DNA from: Hemerocallis citrina
Lineage: Eukaryota; Streptophyta; Magnoliopsida; Asparagales; Asphodelaceae
Assembly (NCBI GenBank): GCA_017893485.1
Contig: CM030360.1
Location: 13,504,597 to 13,568,596 of the forward strand
DNA: 64,000 nt
Reading direction: 5' to 3'
A program made the position numbers and the translations under genes. A model generated the notes under the pieces. That model was given only the letters and a program-made list of their open reading frames with translations, made no database searches and had not been told where the DNA came from. This document shows positions 54,519-64,000 of the stretch, one piece after another; the stretch's first letter is position 1, and the number at the start of each line of letters is the position of its first letter.

Positions 54519-55841
54519 GTTTTTATGTCCCTACGGGATTCATTTGGAAAACTGGTAGAGATATACAACAACAAACCGTTTTTATATATCCTCTGGCTCT
54601 TACCTTTGACTCATACTTATCTAAACACGGTTTGATCCCCTTTCAAATTTGACTTACCCCTTGTGAATCAAAACCGTAGAGAGTATTGAAGTGGTCTAAG
54701 CTTGTTCCTCTGCACTGGCAATTGCAACTCATCCGGTCCCCTATAGTACAAATGGTTAAGTATAATGCTCGGTGGCAAACCTTGCAACAACAGGACCCCA
54801 CGAAAGTTGCGGAAGTCTCAAAAAAGCCAAACCAACCTGAATGCACAAAGAGTCCTATATGGTGCGTCAAGTAACTCAAGTTTCTCAACTGGAAACAAGT
54901 ATGCATCCCAACAAGCTCAAGCTCAAGCTCAAGCTCAGCCATGTCTCTCGCAATCTCAACTTGCCCGATTCGGATATAAGCCTCACAAGGGAAGCATGCC
55001 TAATAGATAAAATAAGGACTCAAGAAGTAATTCGTTCACACAAATTGCGCGCAAACAGTTTTAAGACCGAGAAGCTGAAGATGAAGGGAAACAATTTCGA
55101 CACTAACATGCGACGGTAAATTACAGAGTCCCAACTACACCATGAAATTTGAAGTATAGTTGAATTAAGGCATCAAGTTTATGAACGTGATAGTATCTCA
55201 TCAATAGCAATGTTGAGTTGACCAAGATAATATACGAAGTTGTCAACCTCTTCAGACTGAGAGTTGACGATCAAGACAATAGTTCCAACACGAACTCAGA
55301 CTTGACAAAAGGAAGTTACCAATCACAAACTATTAGCTGCTACTAATACCTGGTACTTAGACTTACCGAACACTGGACCCAAACCATACCCGGTTTTTAG
55401 TGGGTGTTCATTGGGTCCAAAAATACCATCTGTTTCAACTTTCGGGTAAGATCTGCGTCCTTCGTAAAGTACACGACACAGACCTGAGCCCGGTACCAAA
55501 GTTAAGTGATCATGGTCATGTAGTAAGGGTTATTGGCTTATTGCCCAACCTGAGGCGGATCTGAACCTAAAAGATTCCCAAGGCCATAGGCCTTGGTGCA
55601 CTCAGTAGCATTTGATTGAAATATAGTTTCTTACATCCAATATTATAATGGGAAAGTTTGAAATGTGGAACCAAACAAATATGCGCATTGTAACCAAATA
55701 AATTCGTGCAATGCACGCTCAAACTAAATACAACATAATAAACGTGCATTTCACGTGTAGAATAAATCCAAACATTCAATCCAAAATTAAATCCTACATC
55801 TCCCATTCCATTCCTCTCCCTCTCTCTCTTGCGATTGCGCA
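54519..55841. other. no gene recognised
   Basis: Open but short frames (for example 54765-55119) with Gln/Ala repeats and no recognised domain. A perfect 19-base palindrome ccaaggccataggccttgg lies at 55578-55596. Confidence 0.4.
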
Positions 55842-55868
55842 CCCCCCCCCCCCCCCCCCCCCCCCCCC
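55842..55868. repeat. poly(C) tract, 27 bases
   Basis: Uninterrupted C run after a (TC)-rich stretch. Confidence 0.9.
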
Positions 55869-56339
55869 GGTCGACCACCTCCTACGTCGTCGACCATTGG
55901 GTCCGACATCTGCGGCAGAAGAGAACTTGAATCCGGATTTCCATTTTTACTCCTAAAAGCAGGCTAAGAAACAATGGATCTATACAAGCTTCAAAATTCC
56001 GAAATTAGGACATGGATGAATTATGTACTATAACTAAGTTTTACTAAAGCTCACAATTCATTATTATTGTGAAAGCATGGATAGTTATCTTGCAAGTTTA
56101 TAATGATACGGGGTATCTAGCTAAACTTTCCTGTTATAAGAAAAATCTTCATTCAGTACTAAAGCGCGAGATCATAATATATATGCATTTTATGTGCTGT
56201 ACCTTATTTAGTAATAATCATACTTTTAATTAACAATAATTAAGATTGTTTATTCTAATGCTTTTCCTAGTAAATGTCAATGTTAAACTACAGCAAGCTA
56301 CCTCTGTCTCCAACTTTTGCTGAAATTTTTGCACTTGTA
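55869..56339. other. no gene seen
   Basis: AT-rich. Nothing recognised. Confidence 0.4.
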
Positions 56340-56411
56340 GATTTTGATGAAACTTTTGCACCTATTGCACGGCTTGAAGACATTCGTATCTTACTTGCAT
56401 TTGCTGCTTAA
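56340..56411 (+). pseudogene. copia reverse transcriptase scrap
   Basis: About 23 codons matching the start of Ty1-copia reverse transcriptase (FDETFAPIARLEDIRILLAF), ending in a stop. No flanking pol is readable. Confidence 0.7.
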
Positions 56412-56475
56412 ATGAATTTTACTCTGTTTCTGTTGGAATTGAGTATACATTCAAAACACTCATTTTGTTGACAAT

Positions 56476-56594
56476 ATTGTCTCATGGCCCAATGGTTAAA
56501 GTTTTGAGTTCACAAGAGGTTGGGGGTTCAATTCCTACATTCCACATGATATATATATATATATATCTATGACCGGGTCTATTGAAAAAAAAAA
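56476..56594 (+). mobile_element. tRNA-derived SINE-like element
   Basis: A-box-like tggcccaatggttaaa (56485-56500) and B-box gggttcaattcc (56524-56535), then a TA-rich linker, gaccgggtctattg and an A run ending at 56594. This is the plan of a short plant SINE. No clear flanking duplication was found. Confidence 0.5.
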
Positions 56595-57127
56595 ACAGAA
56601 CTTTTTTTTCTTCTTCTTTTTGAACTGTAAAATATTCAAATTCAAAAACGTTTTTCTATTAAAAAATATAACTGATTCAAATTTAAAGAGACTTTATGTT
56701 ATAGCAGTTTCACAAATTAAATGATATTCATTATATAGCCTTTTTTGATTAATGCATACATATTAATAGCTTCCTGGTTACAAGCTATAAGAAGAGATCA
56801 TCTTTGGGTAAAAAATCATCATTCAATCTTTTCTCAAAAAAATTTCCTGCGGTTTTTGTTTTCTAATTGTTGGTGCAAGTTGGTACGTGCTGGGTATTGG
56901 AGTCTTGGCAGCACTGTAAATCAGAAGCTCGTTGTATTCCGGGAGAAGTGTTTGGTGATCAACGATTCATTTTCAGAATCGGCCAAATAGTTTCTTAAAG
57001 AAAGTGCAACCCACGCCTCGAGCCACTTCTTACTTTCTTCCTGTTGTAGATCTGTTCCGAATGTTCACTTGGTACATTCAGGTCCAATTTCTTTAACAAT
57101 TTTAAGAAACTATTATCGTAATCTGTA
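56595..57127. other. leader region before the copia gag, no gene seen
   Basis: AT-rich. No LTR border or primer binding site was found, so the 5' part of the following copia element is either missing or too changed to see. Confidence 0.35.
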
Positions 57128-58457
57128 ATGGCTTTAGTTTCTGACCTCAAATATGAAACCAACAAACCAGAAAAATTTGCTGGCTTGAACTTCAAGCAAT
57201 GGAAGAACAAAATATTTTTCTATTTGTCGCTGAAGGAAGTTGCCCATGTTCTTACCCAAGACTACCCTGTAATGCCTAACCCAGAACCTGTTGATGCCAA
57301 TGATAATGAACAAATCTTAGATGACATAGCAGAATGGAAGGATGCCGATTTTAAATGTAGGAACTTCATCTTGAATGGGCTATCCGACGAACTGTATGAC
57401 TATAACTTACAGTCCGATACGGCTAGGTCTGTTTGGGAAGCCCTACAAAAGAAATATGACACTGAAGAGGCTGGCTCGAAGAAATTCGCAGTCAGTCGTT
57501 ATCTCAAATACACCATGGTCGACGACAAGCTGGTAACTATTCAATCACACGAGTTACAACATATTGCTCATGAGATCATTTCAGAGGGAATACCCCTCGA
57601 TGAGCAATTTCAAGTAGCTGTGATGATTGACAAGTTACCACTTGGTTGGAAAGACTACAAGAATATCTTGCAACACAAATCAAAGGAACTGGCCATGGAG
57701 AATTTGATAACTAGGCTTAGAGTTGAGGAGGAATCCAGAAAGCAAGATCAGAAAGAAGAAGTCCTGCTTGTTCAACAGAACAAAGCGAAGGTCCATTTGA
57801 AACCAAAGAACAAGCTGTTCAAGAAGAATGCTATTCGGAAGTTCAATTCGAACTTTCGTCAGAATGGTCAGAATGGACGTCAGAATCCGAATAAGACAAA
57901 TAACCAGCAAGCCCAAACCAACAACAATGGAACAGATCCTATCGAGTGTTGGAAGTGTCATCGCTTTGGACATATCACTAGGAACTGCCGATCGCGTACG
58001 CCTACACCACAGGCAAATGCTATCGAAGGGCCGTTAGTGGCTATGATTACTGAGATCAACATGGTCGGTGTAACCGATGGGTGGTGGGCTGATACGGGCG
58101 CTACTAGGCATGTTTGCTATGAGTGCAGCTGGTTCAAAACTTATAAGAAGACTGAAGGTCAAAAAGTACAACTTGGTGATTCACACTATATCAATGTGAT
58201 GGGCACTGGAGAGGTGGACTTGGAGTTCACCTCTGGCAGGACTGTTACCCTCAAGGATGTCTTGCACACTCCTGATATGAGGAAGAATTTGATTTCTGGA
58301 TACCTGCTCAACAAGGCTGGTTTTCATCAGAGCATCGGATCCGACCAGTATGTTATAACTAAAAATGGGATTTTTGTGGGAAAGGGATTTGCTTGTAATG
58401 GGATATTTAAACTCAGTATTGAAATGAATAAGAATAATGCTTCTGTTTGTTGGATCC
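57128..58457 (+). pseudogene. copia gag-protease, cut by the Sirevirus insertion
   Basis: Intact frame of about 443 codons. It has the gag domain (PEKFAGLNFKQWKNKIFFYL near residue 15, WEALQKKYDTEEAGSKKFAV near 105), a CCHC zinc knuckle (CWKCHRFGHITRNC, about residues 276-289), protease active site WWADTGATRHVC (about 318) and the start of the GAG-pre-integrase domain. This is the Tnt1-like organisation of Ty1-copia. It ends where the Sirevirus LTR begins at 58458; the rest of pol should lie beyond the window, on the far side of that insert. The undamaged frame suggests that both the element and the insertion are young. Confidence 0.9.
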
Positions 58458-59829
58458 TGTAGGCGAGACAACAAACACTAGAGGGGGGGGGGGGTGAATA
58501 GTGTTAATTAAAAAACTGCGGAATAAATAATTTTTCTTCGGTGCAGTCGACTTAGTTGTGAACCAGTCGACTGATATGACCAAATAATAGCAAAAGTAAA
58601 CAACTCTGTGCAGTCGACTTATAGTTGAGACAGGCGACTGAAGACACAGTGAAAATACAACTTATACGAGACTGACCAGTCGACTGGTAATGCAAGGAGT
58701 CGACTGTCCAGACAAGTTTCACAGAACTTAAGTAAACAAAAAAGTAAATGCAAGATCAAGACAACCAATCACAGAGTACACACGATATATCCTGGTTCGG
58801 TCCTTCCGACCTACATCCAGTCCCCAAGCAACCCACTTGAGATTTCCACTATTCTTGAAAAACAAGTTTATAAGAATACCCTACGACATTAAGACAACAA
58901 CCTTGTCTAACCCGTAGTCCTTTCTCTCAACCAGAGAAAGCAGACCCACTCTACTACCAAGAGTGAAACGACCGACTCTACACCCTAGAGTCTAACTCTC
59001 AAACCGAGAGCAAAAAGAAACAATAAAAATCTTACAGTCAACCTATAGCCTTGTTGGTGTTATGTGTTGTAGAACGTGGCTAAAAAATAGGTCGACTTCT
59101 ATACCCAGTCCAGAACGAAATCGTTGTTATACTGGACTGAGTGTAGAGAACCAGAGATTTGAAACTTTGAAAGCTTTTTCACTTTTTCTCTTAGAAATCT
59201 CAAGAATGCTCGGAATCTTTTTAAAGAGTGTTGTTAGATCTTTTTCAGTGAGATCTGAACTCTATTTATAGAGTTAGATCTCCTGGACGTTGGGAGACAG
59301 TTATTCCAACTGTCAACCAACGGATCTTAAAGCTTTTGAATTTGAAAAATCGATTTTAAAAACAGAAAACGGTCAAAAGCACTCGAACAGTCGACTGGGT
59401 TGCCATAATGAGTCGACTGGTCAGAGTTTGAATAAATTTAAACAGTTTTGTACTGTCAGTCGACTGCCAGAGGCATCAGTCGACTGGTACTCAACAGTTA
59501 AATTATTTCAAACTGTTTTGACTCTTTTTGTTGTTTTTGAAAAACACACATTATAAAATAGTGAGTGTATGTGTATGTGACAAGGCTTTAGAACATACTA
59601 AGACTCAACAAAAGTAAAATTACATTGTTTACAAGACATGACAAATTATTAACACATTTGAGCTTGAGTCTTGAGTCTTGAATGAAGCTTTGACCATGTC
59701 TTTATCTGGAGCTTTTGTGCTTGTTCTTTTGTTCAGCTGTATAGTAGTAAGTCCTTTGTGTATAACACCTGTAAGTTTAGCATAGATACATGTGCAGTGT
59801 GTTGTGATCATCAAAATCAAGAATCAACA
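58458..59829 (-). repeat. Sirevirus 3' LTR (1372 bp)
   Basis: Bounded by TGTTGATT (minus strand, 59829) and ...CTACA at 58458. It adjoins a polypurine tract at its upstream end. TATAAATAG lies at 59262-59270 on the minus strand. It contains about ten AGTCGACT-type palindromes and a 12-base G run (58483-58494). Confidence 0.8.
59262..59270 (-). promoter_or_regulatory. TATA box in the Sirevirus LTR
   Basis: Minus strand TATAAATAG, about 560 bp from the LTR start, within the self-complementary actctatttatagagt. Confidence 0.55.
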
Positions 59830-60142
59830 TTCTCCCCCTTTTTGATGATGACAACACAATAGCTAAAAATAACATAAAATATACAAGCATAGTAATGATA
59901 TGCTCCCCCTATTAAAAGCACAACATGCATACACAATATGCATCATAAAATAGATGTATCAGTCGACTTAAAACATAGAGGCAGTCGGCTGAACAGAAAA
60001 ACATAAACACAGTAATATCACAAAATACAGTAACAGCAGTCGACTGTGACATTCTAGCAGTCGACTTACCAGTGAAACAAGTAAACACACAGAGAAACAC
60101 AGATAAACACAGATAAATAAGAGAGATATTTCTCCCCCTTTG
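59830..60142 (-). promoter_or_regulatory. multiple polypurine tracts of the Sirevirus
   Basis: The tract next to the LTR (59830-59842) reads aaaaagggggaga on the minus strand. Similar tracts recur at about 59901-59909 and 60131-60142 (gacaaagggggagaa). Repeated PPT copies upstream of the 3' LTR are a known Sirevirus feature. The proximal tract would prime plus-strand DNA synthesis. Confidence 0.75.
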
Positions 60143-60265
60143 TCATCAACAAAAACACAAAATAACCAGTCTTTTGCATAAAAGAAAATGTCTCATACAT
60201 AAGCTAATAAGTACATCAATACATAGAAAATAACAAAAAATAAAAATTACATAAAAAAATAATCT

Positions 60266-61324
60266 TCAATCGTCTTCTTCTGAGTCTTCATCACCAGCAT
60301 GAGAAGGAGGGGAAAATTGAGAAGTGAAGAGATTGGTTAGGTGATCAATTTTGGAGTCAATGGAGTGAAGCTGAGAATCAACAGTCTCTGAATGTTTCAT
60401 AAGGTAATTGACACATTCATAAAGAGTTGATGGATCTTCATATCTAGCTTGAGGAAGAGAAGAACTAGAGGAGGTTGAAGGTCTAGCACTAGAAGCCAAA
60501 GGAACTTGAGAAGGAGGAGGAGACCTAGGGGTTGTTCTAGGAGTAGGATCTAGAAGCTTCATACGTGCTAAACTAGCACGATCGAAGCATTCATACTGCT
60601 TAACGACATTGGTCTCGGAGTCGAGATCAATATCATAAGCTTCAAAGACCCTGGTAAGGAGACCTCCAAAGGGTAGGAAATGAATATGATGCTGTTGAAG
60701 TTTAGAGAAAATGACACGACCCCAATTAATAGCTATTTTACCAAAAATGGCATAAACAGCTTGTTACAATTCCATCGAATACTGATCATAACTTCCTCTT
60801 TTGGGAAGAATGTTATAAGCAAGTATTCTAGCAACTAATTTTGCAACAGGAGTTATGTTTTTACTTGTCATTGGGGATCCTTGATTTGGTAAAAATATTT
60901 TACATAAGATAGAAAAATCATCAAGGATAATGTCATCGAGATCAAGTCCCTCGTCATCAATACCCATTACTTGATTGATTCTCTCGGGTGTGAGAGTCAT
61001 CTTGGTATTTTTGACAGAAGAACGAATCACAACATTTCCATCTCTCAATTGAACAACTCTCATGTTCGTATAGAAAAGATAGATTAGTTGTGGGTAATAG
61101 TCGGGTTGATTAGCTAAAGAAAGATAATCATAGAGACTACAATTTTGGAATAAGGGAACAAGGTTAAACCTATCCAAATCACCAAAATTGATAAAACGAC
61201 CCGGAAAAATAATAATGCTACACATTAATTGCCAACGTTCTAATAGATTCGGACTCAACAAATATTGTGAGTAATCTTGAGATGAACTAGCATCATGGGA
61301 CCTCTTAAAGCGCTTAGGAGCCAT
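60266..61324 (-). pseudogene. Sirevirus envelope-like (third) ORF with one stop
   Basis: One frame of 353 codons from ATG 61324 with a single TAA at 60766-60764 after 186 codons. The first part matches the plant-transposon/env-like domain of Sireviruses (LERWQLMCSIIIFPGRFINF, TLTPERINQVMGIDDEG, KLVARILAYNILPKRG). The second part is Ser/Pro-rich and then acidic with a short coiled-coil-like stretch. It has no signal peptide or clear membrane segment. Function unknown; env-like only by position and tradition. Confidence 0.75.
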
Positions 61325-61810
61325 AACAAAATAGTGTAGGAAGGATTTTACCTAAGAAAAAGGAGAGAGATCAGAAAGGAGTCGAGCAGCAGCAGCAGAT
61401 TGAGTCGACTTCTTCTTCTTCTCTGATTAGGGTTTCGAGAATTTGGGAAAAATGGTGAGAACGGTAAAAGGTGAATTTGGGGGCTGTAAAAGGGGTTTTT
61501 AACTAAAGATGGAAGGCTGAGATTGAAAGAGTAGAGATCGACGGCTGATATGAGTAGTCACGGGTGAAAAGAGATGAGATTTTTATCTCAAAAGCTGTGA
61601 TGAGTCGTCGCAGAAGACTTTTGAACTCGCGACAGTCGACTGGTAGGGTATAGCAGTCGACTTAGTCGAGAAGAGACTAAATTTTTATATCTGCTGATCA
61701 GTCGACTGGAATAAGGATCAGGCGACTGGTCAGAGAACAAAATAGGTATATATTAAAATACAGTACAGTCGACTTACTCAAAAACATAGTCGACTTAACA
61801 GATACAATTT

Positions 61811-64000
61811 TTAACAAATATCAATAAAATCACATATTCCTAGTTCTCTTCTTAAGTTAATAAAAGTATCTTCTTTAAGGGGTTTGGTAAAGATGTCTGC
61901 TACTTGTTTATCAGTAGAGATAAAGTCTAAAGATATATCTCCTTTTAAAACATGATCACGTAGAAAATGATGTCGAATATCAATATGCTTCGTACGTGAA
62001 TGTTGAATCGGTTTTTTAGATAGATTAATTGCACTGGTATTATCACACATAATTGAAGGTTTTTCAAATGAAATACCGTAATCTAATAAAGTTTGTTTCA
62101 TCCATAAGATTTGTGCACATGCCAAACTTGCAGCGATATACTCAGCTTCTGTAGTTGATAGGGATACGGAATTTTGCTTTTTACTGCACCAAGAGACTAG
62201 TGAATGTCCCAAAAAGTGACATGTCCCGCTCGTACTCTTGCGATCAGTTTTACTACCAGCAAAATCAGCATCGCTATATGACAAAAGTTGAAAATTATCT
62301 GTGCGTGCATAAAATAAACCATATTCAGATGTGTCTTTAATGTATCTTAAAATTCGTTTCACATAAATGAGACTCTTTAGGACTAGATTGATATCTAGCA
62401 CATAAACATACGCTGAACATAATATCTGGTCTACTTGCGGTAATATATAAGAGTGAACCAATCATACCTCGATAGAGTTTTTGATCAACACTCTTACCTA
62501 ATATATCTTTGTCAAGGGTAGTAGTAGTAGCCATAGGTGTGGATTTACTACTAGTACTATCCATGTTAAAACGTTTGAGTAATTCCTTTGCATATTTTTC
62601 TTGATTAATAAATATGCCATTTGAGGACTGTTTAATTTGAAGTCCAAGGAAATAATTGAGTTCACCCATGTGACTCATCTCAAACTCGTTTTTCATGGTA
62701 TTAGCAAACTCTTGACATAGATTATTATTAGTAGAACCAAAAATTATATCATCAATATATATTTGTATGATTAAGATATCATTCTTAACTCTCTTAATAA
62801 ACAATGTAGTGTCTACTTTACCTATTTCAAATCCTGTTTCTAAAAGAAAAGTTTTCAGACGATCATACCAAGCACGAGGTGCTTGTTTAAGACCGTATAA
62901 AGCCTTTTTCAATTTATAAACATGATCTGGAAATTGTTCATGTTCAAAACCTGGCGGTTGTTTAACATAAACATTTTCTTTAATAAACCCATTAAGAAAA
63001 ACACTTTTAACATTCATTTGATAAAGTATAAAATTCATGAAACAAGCAAAAGATAATAAAATACAAATTGATTCTAGTCTAGCAACAGGAGCATATGTTT
63101 CATCAAAATCTATACCTTCTTCTTGATTATACCCTTGAACAACTAATCTAGCTTTGTTCCTTACAACTTGTCCTGATTCATCTAACTTATTTTTAAATAC
63201 CCATTTGGTACCAATAATAGTCTGATCAGGAGGTCGTGGAACTAAATCCCATACATCATTCTTTATAAATTGGTTTAGTTCATCTTGCATGGCATTCATC
63301 CAAAATTCATTCTCACAAGCTTTTTGTATATTTTTCGGTTCAAAATTCGACAAGAATGCTGTATGAGAAATCATATTAACATGTGAACGTGTCTGAATAC
63401 CATGGGAGATGTCACCAATTATTAAGTCATGAGGATGATCTTTAACTTCAACAAATGATTTTGGTAAAGTTGAAGATATCACAATAGGATCAGTCGACTT
63501 GACAGGTTCTTCAGTCAACAGCTTTACTTCAGTCGACTGGACATCCTTATCAGTCGACTTATCAGCCAGACTAGTCTGTTCTAAAGATTTAATCACATTA
63601 TTTAAAGGTGATGAATCAGTTTCATCATCTTTATTTAAATTTGATGAAGGTAGAGATTCATCGAATGTAACATGCATTGACTCTTCAATAGTCATTGTAG
63701 ATTTATTGAAAATTCTATATGCTTTACTCCTGTTTGAGTATCCTAAAAAGATACCCTCATTAGATCTAGGATCAAATTTGTCTAAATTATCTTTAGTGTT
63801 CAGAATAAAACACTTACAACCAAATGTCTTAAAGTAAGAGACTTTAGGAATTTTGTTAAAAAACAAGTCATAACAAGTCTTCTTTAGCTTAGGTCTTATA
63901 AGAATTCTATTTAAAACATAACAAACTGTAGCAACAGCTTCAGCCCAAAAGTGCTTTGGTAAATTTCTTTCAACAAGCATGGTACATGCGCATTCTTGCA
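61811..64000 (-). pseudogene. Sirevirus pol (integrase end, reverse transcriptase, RNase H), partial
   Basis: The frame is open to the window edge, so the gene continues outside. It has the integrase C-terminal region ([32 protein letters not shown]), a linker rich in Ser/Asp, reverse transcriptase ([58 protein letters not shown]) and RNase H (SDADFAGSKTDRKSTSG, STTEAEYIAAS, DNTSAINLSKKP, FTKPL). A single frame change lies near 62365-62375, between reverse transcriptase and RNase H. Several AGTCGACT motifs are inside the coding linker (63490-63565). Confidence 0.9.

Larger units (their letters stand above)
58458..64000 (-). mobile_element. Sirevirus (Maximus/SIRE-type Ty1-copia), minus strand, cut by the window end
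   Basis: From the window end leftwards: integrase C-terminus, reverse transcriptase, RNase H (64000-61811), an envelope-like ORF (61324-60266), repeated polypurine tracts and the 3' LTR (58458-59829). The extra ORF after pol and the multiple polypurine tracts are marks of Sireviruses. The left target duplication should be gatcc (58453-58457); the right copy lies outside the window. Only one frame change in pol and one stop in the extra ORF were found, so it is fairly young. Confidence 0.9.

Noticed and set aside
54300..54635. An expressed rpoB gene
   Set aside because: Only the first 73 codons match; the frame then runs into unrelated sequence, and the surroundings are nuclear transposons.
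55578..55596. 19-base perfect palindrome as a terminator or regulatory hairpin
   Set aside because: Isolated in non-coding plant DNA with no nearby gene. Rho-independent-type terminators do not apply to plant nuclear genes.

Overview
This window is plant nuclear DNA from an angiosperm. The evidence is an intronless plant-type cis-prenyltransferase, a six-exon FHA/PINc gene of the PARALLEL SPINDLE 1 (PS1) type, Sirevirus and other Ty1-copia elements, L1-clade LINEs with plant-type ORF1, a FAR1-type Mutator-like element, and a piece of plastid rpoB inserted in nuclear sequence. Species and lineage cannot be fixed from the sequence. Only two ordinary host genes are well supported: the cis-prenyltransferase at 276-1106 (+) and the PS1-like gene at 24415-27115 (-). 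Most of the rest is layered transposable elements.

Layout, left to right. 1-5190: cis-prenyltransferase, its 3' flank with a 77-bp tandem duplication, and a GC-rich retroposon-like insert (about 2117-3622). 5.3-15.7 kb: a decayed Ty1-copia element on the minus strand (5' LTR 15097-15666, 3' end lost). Its integrase region is split by a solo LTR of about 2.5 kb (6643-13346, minus), which is itself split by a 4.17-kb solo LTR (8149-12317, plus). 16021-23707: decayed full-length LINE on the minus strand with 16-bp target-site duplications. 24415-27115: PS1-like gene. 27360-28800: two 593-bp MITE-like elements. 28824-36742: a related, much better preserved LINE on the plus strand with 17-bp target-site duplications; its ORF2 has only three in-frame stops.

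38322-51429 is a 13.1-kb Mutator-like element (MULE) inserted in a TA microsatellite. It has terminal inverted repeats of about 370 bp and two convergent genes, each reading inward from one terminus: a FAR1/FHY3-type transposase (+) and a plant-mobile-domain (PMD) gene (-). Both genes have the same leader plan: terminal repeat, untranslated exon, then a 5'-UTR intron filled with palindromic subterminal repeats. Between the genes lie two oppositely oriented arrays of units of about 130 bp, each with two different hairpins, plus a captured B3-domain exon, degenerate TTAGGG-type tracts and other internal duplications. Both genes are broken by stops and frameshifts. This is the most unusual object in the window.

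51.5-64.0 kb: copia LTR-derived sequence duplicated in tandem with a gag remnant, a nuclear copy of the start of plastid rpoB, a tRNA-derived SINE-like element, an intact gag-protease portion of another copia element (57128-58457), and a Sirevirus (58458 to the window end, minus) inserted into that gag-pol. The Sirevirus carries about 20 copies of the 8-bp palindrome AGTCGACT or near forms, in the LTR, non-coding and coding parts alike.

All gene models and boundaries were read by eye from sequence, splice signals and reading frames. No database search or alignment was run.
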